From Allochromatium humboldtianum (GTDB taxonomy: Bacteria; Pseudomonadota; Gammaproteobacteria; Chromatiales; Chromatiaceae): a DNA stretch of 64,000 bases. The position numbers were made by a program, and so were the translations under genes. The notes beneath the pieces were generated by a model. It had not been told where the DNA came from and searched no databases. It saw nothing but the letters and a program-made list of their open reading frames with translations. Where the stretch lies: contig NZ_JABZEO010000001.1 of assembly GCF_013385175.1 (NCBI RefSeq), forward strand, positions 434,001 to 498,000, given 5' to 3'. Numbering within the stretch: the stretch's first letter is position 1; each line of letters starts with the position of its first letter. This document shows, one piece after another, positions 1 through 10,497 of the stretch.

Positions 1-1133
1 TTCTTCTGGAAATCCTCCAGCTGCGCCAGGAAAGTAATCAGCTCCAGAGCGATAGCGCGCAGACATTGGATCATCCGCAGGTTCTTCTCGATGTCTGCGA
101 ATACGCCGGCGTTCTGCACGTCGTCCAGGTGCATGACTTCGTTCTTGATGTAGAAGTCCAGCTCACGGCGCAGGAACCCACCCAGATCCTTGTGGATGAA
201 GTAATCCGCCGTGTTCTTGGTGGTGTAGTCGCTCAGGTGCTTTTCCAGCAGGGTGCGCTGCGGATTTTTCTCGGTCGGCGCGCGATTGCCCAGGGCCGGC
301 CAGCGCGCCTTGACGACGGCGTCCGCCAGCACAGCCTTGACCGCCTCGCTGACCAGTGCCTCCTGCTTGGTGCCTTTGGGCTGAGCGGCGTACTCGAAGC
401 GGACGATCAGTTCCTTTGAGCCGTCACTGTCCGACACTTCCTCCACCGGCAGCCGCTCTTCATCGTACTCATCGCCGTTTTCATCCACACGAGTGACGGT
501 CTTGGCCGCCACCAGCGAAAAGCGACGTTCCTTATCGTTGTCCTTACGATTGTCCTTGGCCGTGTCGGCGGCGACCAAACGGAAATGCACCGCGCGGCCA
601 TCTTCGAGCTTGAAACTGTAGTTGCTGAAGTTCTCGCCGCTCTTGGTGTAGTACTGATCCTTGTTGGCCCAGTGCAGCATCACCTCTTCGCCCGCATAGG
701 GGATGGCGTAAGTGTCCCCCTTGTAGCGGCGCTGGCTGATGAAGTCGCCATCCTTGTAGTAGCGCGAAAAAAAGGTGAGAAGGTGCGAGAACACAGCGTT
801 TTCGTGTTCACCGGCACCGACGCTGTACTGCGCCAGCTTCTGACGCAACTCCCGCACCTTGGGCACAGTGTCGGGATTGATCCCATCGGCCTGATACTGG
901 TCTTCCTTCTCCTTGATCTCACGTGCCACCAGCTCACGTTGGGCTTCGTTACCGCTGCTGAGCGCCTGCCGTACTTTTTCGGCCAGCCGGTTTTGCAGAT
1001 AGTCGTCGATCTCGCCCGCGCGGGCGTTGAGGATGCGGTAGATACCGAAGTCGAGTTCCGGGCGGTCGATCTGGAAGATTTCACGCAGCTTGGCGACGAG
1101 CTCCTGAAATTTTGGGTTCTGTAGGTTGGTCAT
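1..1133 (-). CDS. Site-specific DNA-methyltransferase (type III/Mod-like), N-terminal part, cut by window edge
   Basis: An uninterrupted reading frame of 377 codons runs leftward off the window from an ATG at 1133, so only the N-terminus is visible. It begins MTNLQNPKFQELVAKLREIF and continues with a charged helical region. I recall this kind of N-terminus (LREIFQ...LDFGIYRIL...) from large adenine-specific DNA methyltransferases of type III or stand-alone restriction systems. The S-adenosylmethionine (FxGxG) and catalytic (N/DPPY) motifs would lie beyond the edge and are not seen, so the assignment rests on the N-terminal block alone. It is transcribed away from ilvI. Whether a restriction partner follows cannot be judged here. 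Confidence 0.7.
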   Translation of the reverse strand, partial: MTNLQNPKFQELVAKLREIFQIDRPELDFGIYRILNARAGEIDDYLQNRLAEKVRQALSSGNEAQRELVAREIKEKEDQYQADGINPDTVPKVRELRQKLAQYSVGAGEHENAVFSHLLTFFSRYYKDGDFISQRRYKGDTYAIPYAGEEVMLHWANKDQYYTKSGENFSNYSFKLEDGRAVHFRLVAADTAKDNRKDNDKERRFSLVAAKTVTRVDENGDEYDEERLPVEEVSDSDGSKELIVRFEYAAQPKGTKQEALVSEAVKAVLADAVVKARWPALGNRAPTEKNPQRTLLEKHLSDYTTKNTADYFIHKDLGGFLRRELDFYIKNEVMHLDDVQNAGVFADIEKNLRMIQCLRAIALELITFLAQLEDFQK

Positions 1134-1391
1134 GGCCTGCGACTGTGTGCACCGGGTGTAAGATTGGCTATAACTGGCCATTCTAGCTAAAACACCTCGT
1201 TTGGAGCCTGCCATCGATTCGGAGAACTCATCGACCGCGCGCATCTTGACCACTCCCCGCGATCCCTGTAACGTCAACCTCTTTTTCAATTTCTAGTCTT
1301 CGCTCTCCCGGAATCCCCAAGCCCGTCGGCGTTCCACGCCCGACGCGCGGGCGGCGTTCCGGCGAGCGGGCCGAAGCGGAGGTCGCTCAAG
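1134..1391. promoter_or_regulatory. Divergent intergenic region upstream of the methyltransferase and ilvI
   Basis: This 258-bp gap separates two divergent genes and must hold both promoters. On the + strand a TTGACC at 1246-1251 and a TGTAAC at 1267-1272 are spaced 15 bp, a weak sigma-70 candidate. A GC-rich inverted repeat lies around 1320-1352. I found no leader peptide rich in Val, Leu or Ile, so classic ilv attenuation is not evident. The strongest signal is the GGAGGT Shine-Dalgarno at 1378-1383, which fixes the GTG start of ilvI 8 bp later. Confidence 0.35.
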
Positions 1392-3155
1392 GTGTCACTG
1401 ACTGATGCACAACCGGACGGAGCCTCGCCGGAACTGAGCGGGGCGGAGATCGTCATCCAGGCGCTGGTCGACGAAGGCGTCGAGCTGGTCTTCGGCTACC
1501 CCGGCGGGGCGGTACTGCATATCTACGATGCTCTGTTCAAACAGGGCTCGCTCAAGCACATCCTGGTGCGTCACGAGCAGGCGGCCGCGCACGCGGCCGA
1601 CGGCTATGCGCGCGCCACCGGCCATTGCGGCGTCTGCCTCGTCACCTCGGGGCCGGGCGCGACCAATGCCGTCACCGGCATCGCCACCGCCTACATGGAC
1701 TCGATCCCGATGGTGGTGCTGACCGGACAGGTGCCCACACCCTTCATCGGCAGCGATGCCTTCCAGGAGGTCGACACGGTCGGCATCACCCGTCCGTGCG
1801 TCAAGCACAACTTCCTGGTCAAGGACGTGCGCGATCTGGCCCTGACCATCCGCAAGGCGTTCCATATCGCGACCACGGGTCGTCCGGGGCCGGTGGTGGT
1901 CGACATCCCCAAGGACGTCACCGACCCCAACATCCGGATCCCCTACGTCTACCCGCGCGAGATCAAGCTGCGCTCCTACAATCCGGTGGAGAAGGGCCAT
2001 CTGGGCCAGATCCGCAAGGCCGTCGATCTGATGCTCGCAGCCAAGCGCCCGGTGTTCTATACCGGCGGCGGCGTGGTGCTCGGCGACGGCTCGGCGCAAC
2101 TGACCGAGCTGGTGAAGGCGACCGGCTTCCCGATCACCAGCACCCTGATGGGCCTGGGCGCCTTCCCCATGACCGACCCGCAGTTCCTCGGCATGTTGGG
2201 GATGCACGGCACCTATGAAGCCAACATGGCGATGCACGAGACCGACGTGCTGATCGCCATCGGCGCGCGCTTCGACGACCGCGTCACCGGCAAGATCGAG
2301 CATTTCTGTCCGCACGCCCGGATCATCCACATCGACGTCGACCCGTCCTCGATCGCCAAGAACGTCAAGGTCGACGTGCCGATCGTCGGTCAGGTCGCGA
2401 GCGTGCTCGCCGACATGCTCAGGCTCTACCGCGAGCAGCAGCCCAAGTCGCCCGCCAACGCGCTCGACGACTGGTGGGCCAAGATCGGCGAATGGCGTGC
2501 GCTCAATTGCCTGAAGTATCCGGCCAACCCCGAGGCCATCAAGCCGCAGTTCGCCGTCGAGACGCTCTACAAGGTCACGAACGGCGAACTCTATCTGGCT
2601 TCCGACGTCGGCCAGCACCAGATGTTCGCCGCCCAGTTCTACCCGTTCGACAAGCCACGGCGCTGGATCAACTCGGGCGGACTCGGCACCATGGGCTATG
2701 GTCTGCCGGCGGCGATCGGCGCCCAACTGGCCCATCCCGAGGCGCAGGTGGCCTGTATCTCGGGCGATGCCAGTATCCTGATGTGCATCCAGGAGCTGGC
2801 GACCTGCCAGCAATACCGGCTGCCGATCAAGGTGGTGCTGCTCAACAACGGCTACATGGGCATGGTGCGCCAGTGGCAGGAGCTGTTCTACGAGAGCCGC
2901 TACTCGCATTCCTATGTCGACGCGCTGCCCGATTTCGTCAAGCTCGCCGAGAGCTTCGGCCATGTCGGGATGCGGGTCGAACGGCCCGAGCACCTGGAAG
3001 ACGCCATGCGCGAGGCTTTCGCCATGCGCGACCGTTTCGTCTTCCTCGATGTGATCGTCGACCCGACCGAGAACGTCTATCCCATGATCGCCGCCGGCAA
3101 GGGCCATCACGAGATGCAGCTCTCGCCGAGCCACTCCGACCGCGAACTGGCCTGA
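1392..3155 (+). CDS. ilvI: Acetolactate synthase large (catalytic) subunit
   Basis: Thiamine-diphosphate enzyme that condenses pyruvate with pyruvate or 2-oxobutyrate, the first committed step of valine/leucine and isoleucine synthesis in the cytoplasm. The 587 residues match the family length. Visible are the N-terminal FGYPGGAVLHIYDAL segment, the ThDP-activating glutamate in VRHEQAAAHAADGYARATG (E62), and the metal/ThDP motif GDAS at about 458-461 ending in NN at 485-486. The GTG start is chosen because GGAGGT lies 8 bp upstream and the protein then has the usual N-terminus. ilvH follows after 17 bp and ilvC after that, giving an ilvIHC operon. A long antisense frame opposite it is a high-GC shadow. 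Confidence 0.97.
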   Translation: MSLTDAQPDGASPELSGAEIVIQALVDEGVELVFGYPGGAVLHIYDALFKQGSLKHILVRHEQAAAHAADGYARATGHCGVCLVTSGPGATNAVTGIATAYMDSIPMVVLTGQVPTPFIGSDAFQEVDTVGITRPCVKHNFLVKDVRDLALTIRKAFHIATTGRPGPVVVDIPKDVTDPNIRIPYVYPREIKLRSYNPVEKGHLGQIRKAVDLMLAAKRPVFYTGGGVVLGDGSAQLTELVKATGFPITSTLMGLGAFPMTDPQFLGMLGMHGTYEANMAMHETDVLIAIGARFDDRVTGKIEHFCPHARIIHIDVDPSSIAKNVKVDVPIVGQVASVLADMLRLYREQQPKSPANALDDWWAKIGEWRALNCLKYPANPEAIKPQFAVETLYKVTNGELYLASDVGQHQMFAAQFYPFDKPRRWINSGGLGTMGYGLPAAIGAQLAHPEAQVACISGDASILMCIQELATCQQYRLPIKVVLLNNGYMGMVRQWQELFYESRYSHSYVDALPDFVKLAESFGHVGMRVERPEHLEDAMREAFAMRDRFVFLDVIVDPTENVYPMIAAGKGHHEMQLSPSHSDRELA

Positions 3156-3172
3156 TTTGTAGGAACCCGGAT

Positions 3173-4742
<1,570 letters not shown>

Positions 4743-4763
4743 TCCCGATCCTTCGGGTCGTTC

Positions 4764-4792
4764 CCGGCTCCCGCGCACGGTCGCGGGGCCGG
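4764..4792 (+). terminator. GC-rich hairpin between ilvC and ybgC
   Basis: The arms CCGGCTCCCGCG and CGCGGGGCCGG can pair around a 6-base loop with one bulge. No T-run follows, so it is not a textbook intrinsic terminator. It could slow or partly stop transcription at the ilv/tol boundary. Confidence 0.35.
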
Positions 4793-4824
4793 AGTCCGGA
4801 TTCGTGTCGCAAGGAACGTCCAGC

Positions 4825-5247
4825 ATGTCGACACAGACTCATAGCGCTTCAGCCGGTTTCGACTGGCCGGTGCGCGTCTATTACGAAGACACGGATGCCG
4901 CCGGCATCGTCTTCTATGCCAACTATCTGCGCTTCATGGAGCGTGGCCGCACCGAATGGCTGCGCGCGCTCGGCTTCGAGCAGGACCGGCTGCGCGCGGA
5001 ACAGGGCGTCGTCTTCGCGGTCACAGCGGTCGATCTCAAATATCTGACCCCGGCGCGTTTCAATGATCTGCTGACGGTGCGCTCCAGTCTCAGCCACAAG
5101 GGCGGCGCCAGTCTGGCCTTCGAGCAGGACATCCTGCGTGTCGCCGATCAGGCCGTCTGCTGTCGCGGGTCGGTCAAGGTAGTGTGCCTCGATGCGGCGA
5201 CCATGCGTCCGCGCCGTCTGCCGGACCGGCTGGCAGCGGCGATCTGA
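4825..5247 (+). CDS. ybgC: Tol-Pal-associated acyl-CoA thioesterase YbgC
   Basis: Hot-dog-fold thioesterase of the 4-hydroxybenzoyl-CoA thioesterase family, encoded as the first gene of most tol-pal operons. Its exact role in the envelope is unsettled; it hydrolyses short acyl-CoAs in vitro in other species. The 140-residue protein carries the family signature VYYEDTDAAGIVFYANYL with the catalytic aspartate, then RFMERGRTEWLR. I chose the ATG at 4825 because AAGGAA lies about 9 bp upstream; a GTG 21 bp earlier would add seven residues without a better ribosome site. tolQ starts 13 bp after its stop. Confidence 0.92.
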   Translation: MSTQTHSASAGFDWPVRVYYEDTDAAGIVFYANYLRFMERGRTEWLRALGFEQDRLRAEQGVVFAVTAVDLKYLTPARFNDLLTVRSSLSHKGGASLAFEQDILRVADQAVCCRGSVKVVCLDAATMRPRRLPDRLAAAI

Positions 5248-5260
5248 GTAAAAAAATCCC

Positions 5261-5935
5261 ATGACATCCGATCTGTCCCTCTTCGCTCTGATCCTCGATG
5301 CCAGCCTGGTGGTGCAACTGGTGCTGCTGGTGCTGGTGGTCGCCTCGGTCATCTCCTGGACCATGATTCTGGACCGCACCCGTGTCCTCGGGCGTGCGCG
5401 CAAGCTGGCCGATCGCTTCGAGGAGCGTTTCTGGTCCGGCGGCGATCTGGGGGCGCTCTACAAGGAGCTGAGTCAGGACGAGAAGGGCGGTCAGGGGCTG
5501 GCGGTGATCTTTCGCGCCGGCTTCAAGGAGTTCGTGCGGCTGCGCAAGGTCGAGGACACCGACATGCCGGCCGTGCTGCAAGGGGCCGAGCGCTCGATGC
5601 GTGTGGCCCTGAGCCGCGAGATGGATCGTCTCGAAACCAATCTGGCCTTCCTGGCCACCGTCGGCTCGACCAGTCCCTACATCGGGCTGTTCGGCACCGT
5701 CTGGGGCATCATGCAGTCCTTCCATGCGCTCGGTAACGTCGAGCAGGCGACCTTGGCTCTGGTCGCGCCCGGTATCTCGGAGGCGCTGGTCGCCACGGCC
5801 ATCGGACTCTTCGCCGCCATTCCGGCCGTCATCGCCTACAACCGCTACTCCAATCAGGTCGAGCGGCTCAACAACCGCTACGAAGAGTTCATCGAGGAAT
5901 TCGCGACCCTGCTCCAGCGCCAGGGGCGCGGCTGA
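5261..5935 (+). CDS. tolQ: Tol-Pal inner-membrane proton channel subunit TolQ
   Basis: MotA/TolQ/ExbB-family inner-membrane protein that, with TolR, forms the proton channel energising TolA for outer-membrane constriction at division. The 224 residues show an N-terminal transmembrane helix (about 13-35), a cytoplasmic loop, and two C-terminal helices; the conserved VGSTSPYIGLFGTVWGIM block precedes helix 2 and GISEALVATAIGLFAAIPAV forms helix 3. It lies between ybgC and tolR in the canonical order. Confidence 0.96.
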   Translation: MTSDLSLFALILDASLVVQLVLLVLVVASVISWTMILDRTRVLGRARKLADRFEERFWSGGDLGALYKELSQDEKGGQGLAVIFRAGFKEFVRLRKVEDTDMPAVLQGAERSMRVALSREMDRLETNLAFLATVGSTSPYIGLFGTVWGIMQSFHALGNVEQATLALVAPGISEALVATAIGLFAAIPAVIAYNRYSNQVERLNNRYEEFIEEFATLLQRQGRG

Positions 5936-5957
5936 GCGGGGCAGGGGGCTTCGACGC

Positions 5958-6401
5958 ATGGTCAAGCACAGCCGCCGCCGCACCCGCCGTCGTCTCATGG
6001 CCGAGATCAACGTCGTGCCCTATATCGACGTGATGCTGGTGCTGCTGGTCATCTTCATGGTGACGGCGCCGCTCATCACCAGCGGGGTCAAGGTCAGTCT
6101 GCCCCAGGTCAAGACCGGCGCCATCACCGGGCCGGCCACCGAGTCGGTCGTCATCACGGTCGATCAGTTCGGGGACTATTACATCGACATCGGCGCCGAG
6201 AAAAATCAGCCGGCGAGCGACCAGATCCTCTATGACCGGCTGCGGGTGGTGCTCGACTATCAGCCCGACACCCCGATCCTGGTGCGCGGCGACAACAGCG
6301 TCGACTATGGCCGCGTGGTGCGCGCCATGGCCATCGCCCAGAAGGCGGGCGCGCCCGAGGTCGGACTGATCACCGTGCCGCCGGAGCGCCGCGAGCCCTG
6401 A
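5958..6401 (+). CDS. tolR: Tol-Pal inner-membrane protein TolR
   Basis: ExbD/TolR-family partner of TolQ, anchored by a single N-terminal helix with a periplasmic C-terminal domain. The ATG at 5958 gives 147 residues with the basic start MVKHSRRRTRRR followed by AEINVVPYIDVMLVLLVIFM. Asp24 within the helix corresponds to the proton-carrying aspartate of the family. The open frame extends further upstream into tolQ, but that extension is an out-of-frame shadow. tolA begins 2 bp after its stop, so translation is probably coupled. Confidence 0.95.
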   Translation: MVKHSRRRTRRRLMAEINVVPYIDVMLVLLVIFMVTAPLITSGVKVSLPQVKTGAITGPATESVVITVDQFGDYYIDIGAEKNQPASDQILYDRLRVVLDYQPDTPILVRGDNSVDYGRVVRAMAIAQKAGAPEVGLITVPPERREP

Positions 6402-6403
6402 CC

Positions 6404-7633
6404 ATGTGGGAGATCCTGCGCGTCAATCCGCGCGCCTTCTACTGGTCGCTCGGACTGCATCTGTTCTTTGCGCTGCTGTTCTTCGTCGGGATCGATGTCC
6501 TGAAACCCGCGCCGGACATTGGCTCCAAGGCGCGCGTGGTGCAGGCGAATCTGGTCTCGGATCGGGCGCTGGAGGCGCTGGTATCGGATCTGGAGACTGG
6601 AGCGGCCGGATCTGCGGAGGGTTCGATGCCGGAGGCGGACACGGGGATCGAGATGCCGGTTCCGGATCTGCCCGAACCCGAGCTGCCCGCATCCGATTCC
6701 ACTGAGGCCGAACGTCCCACCCGACCTGAGCTGCAACCACCTGAGCCAGATCCGGCCGAATTGGAAGCCCAGCGCCTCGCCGCCGAGGAAGAAGCCCGTC
6801 GCGCGGCTGAACTGGCCGCTCAGCGCGAGGCACAGGAGGCTGCTCGACGTGAGGCCGAGGAAGCGGCCCGGCGCGAAGCCCTGGAACTCGAAGCCCAGCG
6901 TCAGGCTGAACTGGAGGCCCAACGTCTCGCCGCTGAGAAAGCGGCGCGGCGTGAAGCTCTGGAGCTCGAAGCGCGTCGTCAGGCCGAACTCGAACGCCAA
7001 CGGGCGGAAGAGGAGCGTCTGGCCCGAGAGGCGCGTGAGCGTGCCGAGCAGGAGGCGCGGCGCATGGAGGCCGAACGCGAACGTCTGCGCCAGGAAGCCG
7101 AGCGACTGGCTGCCGAAGAAGCGGCTCGGTTGGAAGCGGAACTGGAACGCGAGCGTCGACAGCAACTCGCCGAGGAGGCGGAACGACTGGCCCAGGAGGA
7201 AGAGCGCCGTCTGGCCGATGAGATCGAGCAGCAGCGCCGCGAGCAGTTGGCGCGTGAGCAAGCCGCCGAGGACGCGCAGCGTGCCGCTGCGGCGGAAGCC
7301 CAGCGCGCGCGTGAAGAGGATCTGGCCTCGCGGCTCGCCTTCGAGCAGATCGCACGCGAGGCCGATCGCTATGTGCCGGCCATCCGCGATCGCGTGCGTC
7401 AATTCTGGGTGCGCCCGCCGTCGGCCGGACTGGATCTGGTGACTGTGGTCTCTGTGCGTCTGATCCCCGGCGGCGAGGTGGTGCCCAACAGCGTGCGCGT
7501 CGTGCGCAGCAGCGGTCACACGGCCTTTGATCAATCCGTGGTCGCTGCCGTGTACAATGCCTCACCACTGCCGGTACCCTCGGGTCCGCCGTTCGAGCGT
7601 TTCCGCGAGTTCGACTTCACCTTTTCCCCTTGA
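6404..7633 (+). CDS. tolA: Tol-Pal protein TolA (cell envelope spanning)
   Basis: Links the TolQR motor to TolB and Pal across the periplasm. The 409-residue protein has the three expected parts: a membrane anchor (about 12-32, FYWSLGLHLFFALLFFVGID), a long alpha-helical region of Glu/Ala/Arg-rich repeats (about 120-310), and a C-terminal globular domain ending in PPFERFREFDFTFSP. The proline- and glutamate-rich segment around 75-120 links anchor and helix. The repetitive middle causes several spurious ORFs in other frames. Confidence 0.94.
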   Translation: MWEILRVNPRAFYWSLGLHLFFALLFFVGIDVLKPAPDIGSKARVVQANLVSDRALEALVSDLETGAAGSAEGSMPEADTGIEMPVPDLPEPELPASDSTEAERPTRPELQPPEPDPAELEAQRLAAEEEARRAAELAAQREAQEAARREAEEAARREALELEAQRQAELEAQRLAAEKAARREALELEARRQAELERQRAEEERLAREARERAEQEARRMEAERERLRQEAERLAAEEAARLEAELERERRQQLAEEAERLAQEEERRLADEIEQQRREQLAREQAAEDAQRAAAAEAQRAREEDLASRLAFEQIAREADRYVPAIRDRVRQFWVRPPSAGLDLVTVVSVRLIPGGEVVPNSVRVVRSSGHTAFDQSVVAAVYNASPLPVPSGPPFERFREFDFTFSP

Positions 7634-7651
7634 GCTGAGGGATCACGCCAC

Positions 7652-8962
7652 ATGACTCGATACTCCTGCCTACCGCGTTCGTTGTTCGTCGTCGTCCTGA
7701 TCCTCGTCGGCCTGGGACAGGCGCTGGCCGCTCCCCGACTCAACATCGAGATCACCGGCGGCATCGAGTCGGCCCAGCCCATCGCCATCGTCCCCTTCGG
7801 CACCGCCGATGGCCTGATCCCGCCGGTCGACATGGCCGCCATCATCGGCGCCGATCTGGCCCGCACCGGGCGTTTCAAGCCGATGCCGACCCGCGACATG
7901 CTCGACATGCCCAGCACGCGCGAGGAGGTCGACTTCCGCGACTGGAGCCTGCTCGGCATGAACAATCTGGTCATCGGCCGGGTCGAGCCGGACCCTACGG
8001 GCTACCGGGTCAGCTTCACGCTCTTCGACGTCTTTCGCGGCACCGAACTGGCCAGCACGAGCCTGGTCAGCACCAAGTCCGGGATGCGCCAGACCGCACA
8101 CCGCATCGCCGACGAAATCCACGAAAAACTCACCGGCCAGCCGGGCGTGGCCGCGACCCGCATCGCCTATATCACCTCCACCGGCAGCGGCGCGGATCTG
8201 ACCGTGACCCTGCGCGTGGCCGATGCCGACGGCTACAATCCGCAGACCATCGTCTCCTCGGCCGAACCCCTGATGTCGCCCGCTTGGTCGCCGGACGGCC
8301 AGCGCCTCGCCTATGTCTCGTTCGAGAACAAGCGCGCGGCCATCTATATCCAGGAACTCAGCTCGGGCCGACGCGAACTGGTCGCCAGTCATCCGGGCAT
8401 CAACGGCTCGCCGGCCTTCTCGCCCGACGGCTCGCGCCTGGCGATGACGCTCTCCAAGGACGGCAATCCCGACATCTACAGCCTCAATCTGCTCAGCCGC
8501 GAGCTCACCCGGCTCACCGATCACTACGCGATCGACACCGAACCGTCCTGGTCGCCCGACGGACAGTCGATCATCTTCACCTCGGATCGGGGCGGCAGTC
8601 CGCAGATCTATCGCATGGCGGCCGCAGGCGGTCCCGCCGAGCGCATCAGCGTTGAGGGCGACTACAATGGACGGGCGTCCTACGCCCCGGACGGGCGCTC
8701 GATCGTCATGGTCACGCGCGTCAACGGCGCCTTTCGCATCGGCCAGCTCGATCTGGCGCGCGGCGTGACGCGCCTGCTCAGCCGCGGCGATCTGGACGAA
8801 TCGCCGAGTTTCGCGCCCAACGGCGCCATGGTTATCTACGCCACCATCCACGGCCATCGCGGCGTGCTGGCGACCGCCTCGGTCGAGGGCGGCGGCAGTC
8901 AGCGTCTCACGCAGGACTCGGGGCAGGTGCGCGAACCGGCCTGGTCGCCGCTGAGGCGCTGA
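7652..8962 (+). CDS. tolB: Tol-Pal periplasmic beta-propeller protein TolB
   Basis: Periplasmic protein that binds Pal and TolA. The first 26 residues form a Sec signal peptide (MTRYSCLPRS then a hydrophobic core, cleavage probably after ALA at the QALAAP junction). The N-terminal domain follows, then repeated PAWSPDGQRLAYVS / PAFSPDGSRLAMT / PSWSPDGQSIIFTSD units that make the six-bladed TolB propeller. The total of 436 residues is normal. It follows tolA by 18 bp. Confidence 0.96.
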   Translation: MTRYSCLPRSLFVVVLILVGLGQALAAPRLNIEITGGIESAQPIAIVPFGTADGLIPPVDMAAIIGADLARTGRFKPMPTRDMLDMPSTREEVDFRDWSLLGMNNLVIGRVEPDPTGYRVSFTLFDVFRGTELASTSLVSTKSGMRQTAHRIADEIHEKLTGQPGVAATRIAYITSTGSGADLTVTLRVADADGYNPQTIVSSAEPLMSPAWSPDGQRLAYVSFENKRAAIYIQELSSGRRELVASHPGINGSPAFSPDGSRLAMTLSKDGNPDIYSLNLLSRELTRLTDHYAIDTEPSWSPDGQSIIFTSDRGGSPQIYRMAAAGGPAERISVEGDYNGRASYAPDGRSIVMVTRVNGAFRIGQLDLARGVTRLLSRGDLDESPSFAPNGAMVIYATIHGHRGVLATASVEGGGSQRLTQDSGQVREPAWSPLRR

Positions 8963-9042
8963 AGCCGACGCTGAGCCCGTGTTGCCGCCCGGCGAGCGCT
9001 TTCGGCAAGATAGGCCATCCATTCACCGGGAGATTCCACGAA

Positions 9043-9579
9043 ATGACTGAATCCCGCACCACGCATCTGGCCGCGCTATTCCTGATCCTGTCCGGCGCCG
9101 GACTCGCCGGTTGCGCCTCCAGGCCCGCGCCGAGCGACATGTCCGCCTCCATGCCGACGCCGACGACGACCGTCGGAAGCGCCGCGACCACGGCGCCCCT
9201 GGAATCCACCCGCCCGACCTATGCCGGCCCCTGGGAAGATCCGTCCAGTCCGCTCTATGAGCGCACCATCTATTTCGATTACGACAACGCCGAGATCAAG
9301 CCGCAATATCTCGATGTGATCCGCACCCATGCGCGCTATCTCGGCAGCCAACCCGGCACGCGCGTCACGCTGGAAGGACACACCGACGAGCGCGGCACGC
9401 GCGAGTACAATCTGGCCCTGGGCGACCAGCGCGCCGAGTCGGTGCGCCGCTTCATGCTCGCCGAGGGCGTGCCGGCCAAGCAGCTCGCGACCCTGAGCTA
9501 TGGCGAGGAGCGTCCGGCCGATCCGGGGCATAGCGAGGCCTCCTGGCGCCTGAACCGTCGCGTGATCATCCAATACTGA
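9043..9579 (+). CDS. pal: Peptidoglycan-associated lipoprotein Pal
   Basis: Outer-membrane lipoprotein that binds peptidoglycan and completes the Tol-Pal complex. A lipobox LAGC places the lipidated cysteine at residue 24. After a Pro/Thr/Ser-rich linker, an OmpA-like domain occupies about 70-178, with IYFDYDNAEIKPQY, LEGHTDERGTREYNLALGDQRA and the C-terminal RLNRRVIIQY. Its 178 residues match the family. It lies 80 bp after tolB and just before cpoB. Confidence 0.96.
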   Translation: MTESRTTHLAALFLILSGAGLAGCASRPAPSDMSASMPTPTTTVGSAATTAPLESTRPTYAGPWEDPSSPLYERTIYFDYDNAEIKPQYLDVIRTHARYLGSQPGTRVTLEGHTDERGTREYNLALGDQRAESVRRFMLAEGVPAKQLATLSYGEERPADPGHSEASWRLNRRVIIQY

Positions 9580-9589
9580 GGTGAGAACC

Positions 9590-10459
9590 ATGCCGCCGTC
9601 CGTTCGATTCCCGTCATTTGCGCTCATGCTGGTCCTTGGGGGCCTGATCCCGCCCGGCCTTGCCGCCGCCGATCCTGAACTCGAAGGGCGCATCGGGCGT
9701 CTCGAACGCATCCTGGAGAACCAGAGCGGCTCGGAGCTGCTGCTCCAGATGCAGCGTCTGCAGAGCGAGGTGCAGGAACTGCGCGGCATGGTCGAGCAGC
9801 AGCGGTTCGACATCGAACGCCTCCAGCGCCAGCAGCGCGATCAGTTCCTCGATCTCGACGCGCGGCTCGCCGGCACCGGACGCGCATCCGGGCCGGATGG
9901 CGGCGGGACGGCGGAGTCGACACTCCCGCCCGGCGTCGTGGATGCGAGCGGTACGGGACTGGACGCACCGCCCATCGCGAATCCATCCGGCAATCCCGTG
10001 ACGCCGCCCGTGCCCGCGAGTCCTGGGACCACTGGGATTCCGTCCCTGCCCGCGCCCGAGACCCAGGGGGCCAGTGAGCGCGACCTCTACAGCCAGGCCT
10101 TCGAGCATCTCAAGGAGCGCCAGTACCAGGAGGCCAAGACCGCCTTCAATGAGCTGCTGCGCCGCTATCCGCAGGGCGAATACACCGAAAACGCCCGCTA
10201 CTGGCTTGGCGAGACCTACTATGTGCTGCGCGAGTATCCGGCCGCCCTGGCCGAATACGACCGGCTGGTCCAGCTCAGTCCGACCAGCGCCAAGGTGCCG
10301 GGCGCGCTGCTCAAGATCGGCTTCATTCAGTATGAACAAAACGCCATCGAACAGGCCCGAGCGACCCTGGAGCGCGTGATCCGCGACTATCCGAACAGCA
10401 CCGAGGCCAGACTCGCCCGCGACCGCTTGGAGCGCGGTGTGCGCGAGCCGAGACCTTGA
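9590..10459 (+). CDS. cpoB: Cell division coordinator CpoB (YbgF)
   Basis: Periplasmic Tol-associated protein that coordinates peptidoglycan synthesis with outer-membrane constriction. The 289 residues show a signal peptide (to about residue 27), a coiled-coil trimerisation segment rich in Glu/Gln/Leu (about 35-100), a Gly/Pro linker, and C-terminal TPR repeats (AFEHLKERQYQEAKTAFNEL, ARYWLGETYYVLREYPAALAEY). The ATG at 9590 is preferred over the GTG 9 bp upstream because GAGGTGAG then acts as ribosome site. Unlike many relatives, queE/queC do not follow; a c-di-GMP gene does. Confidence 0.93.
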   Translation: MPPSVRFPSFALMLVLGGLIPPGLAAADPELEGRIGRLERILENQSGSELLLQMQRLQSEVQELRGMVEQQRFDIERLQRQQRDQFLDLDARLAGTGRASGPDGGGTAESTLPPGVVDASGTGLDAPPIANPSGNPVTPPVPASPGTTGIPSLPAPETQGASERDLYSQAFEHLKERQYQEAKTAFNELLRRYPQGEYTENARYWLGETYYVLREYPAALAEYDRLVQLSPTSAKVPGALLKIGFIQYEQNAIEQARATLERVIRDYPNSTEARLARDRLERGVREPRP

Positions 10460-10497
10460 GCGCCTGCCCACCCGACCAGTCTCACGGAGAGGCGGAC

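Noticed and set aside
1134-1391. ilv attenuator with leader peptide
   Set aside because: No short frame rich in Val/Leu/Ile codons and no terminator with a T-run upstream of ilvI.
1395-3134. 579-codon open frame antisense to ilvI
   Set aside because: Its residues are low-complexity (Asp/Gly/His/Val-rich) and mirror the codon bias of ilvI; typical high-GC shadow.
6423-7568. Long antisense and alternate-frame ORFs over tolA
   Set aside because: They arise from the repetitive Glu/Ala/Arg codons of the TolA helix and have no family features.
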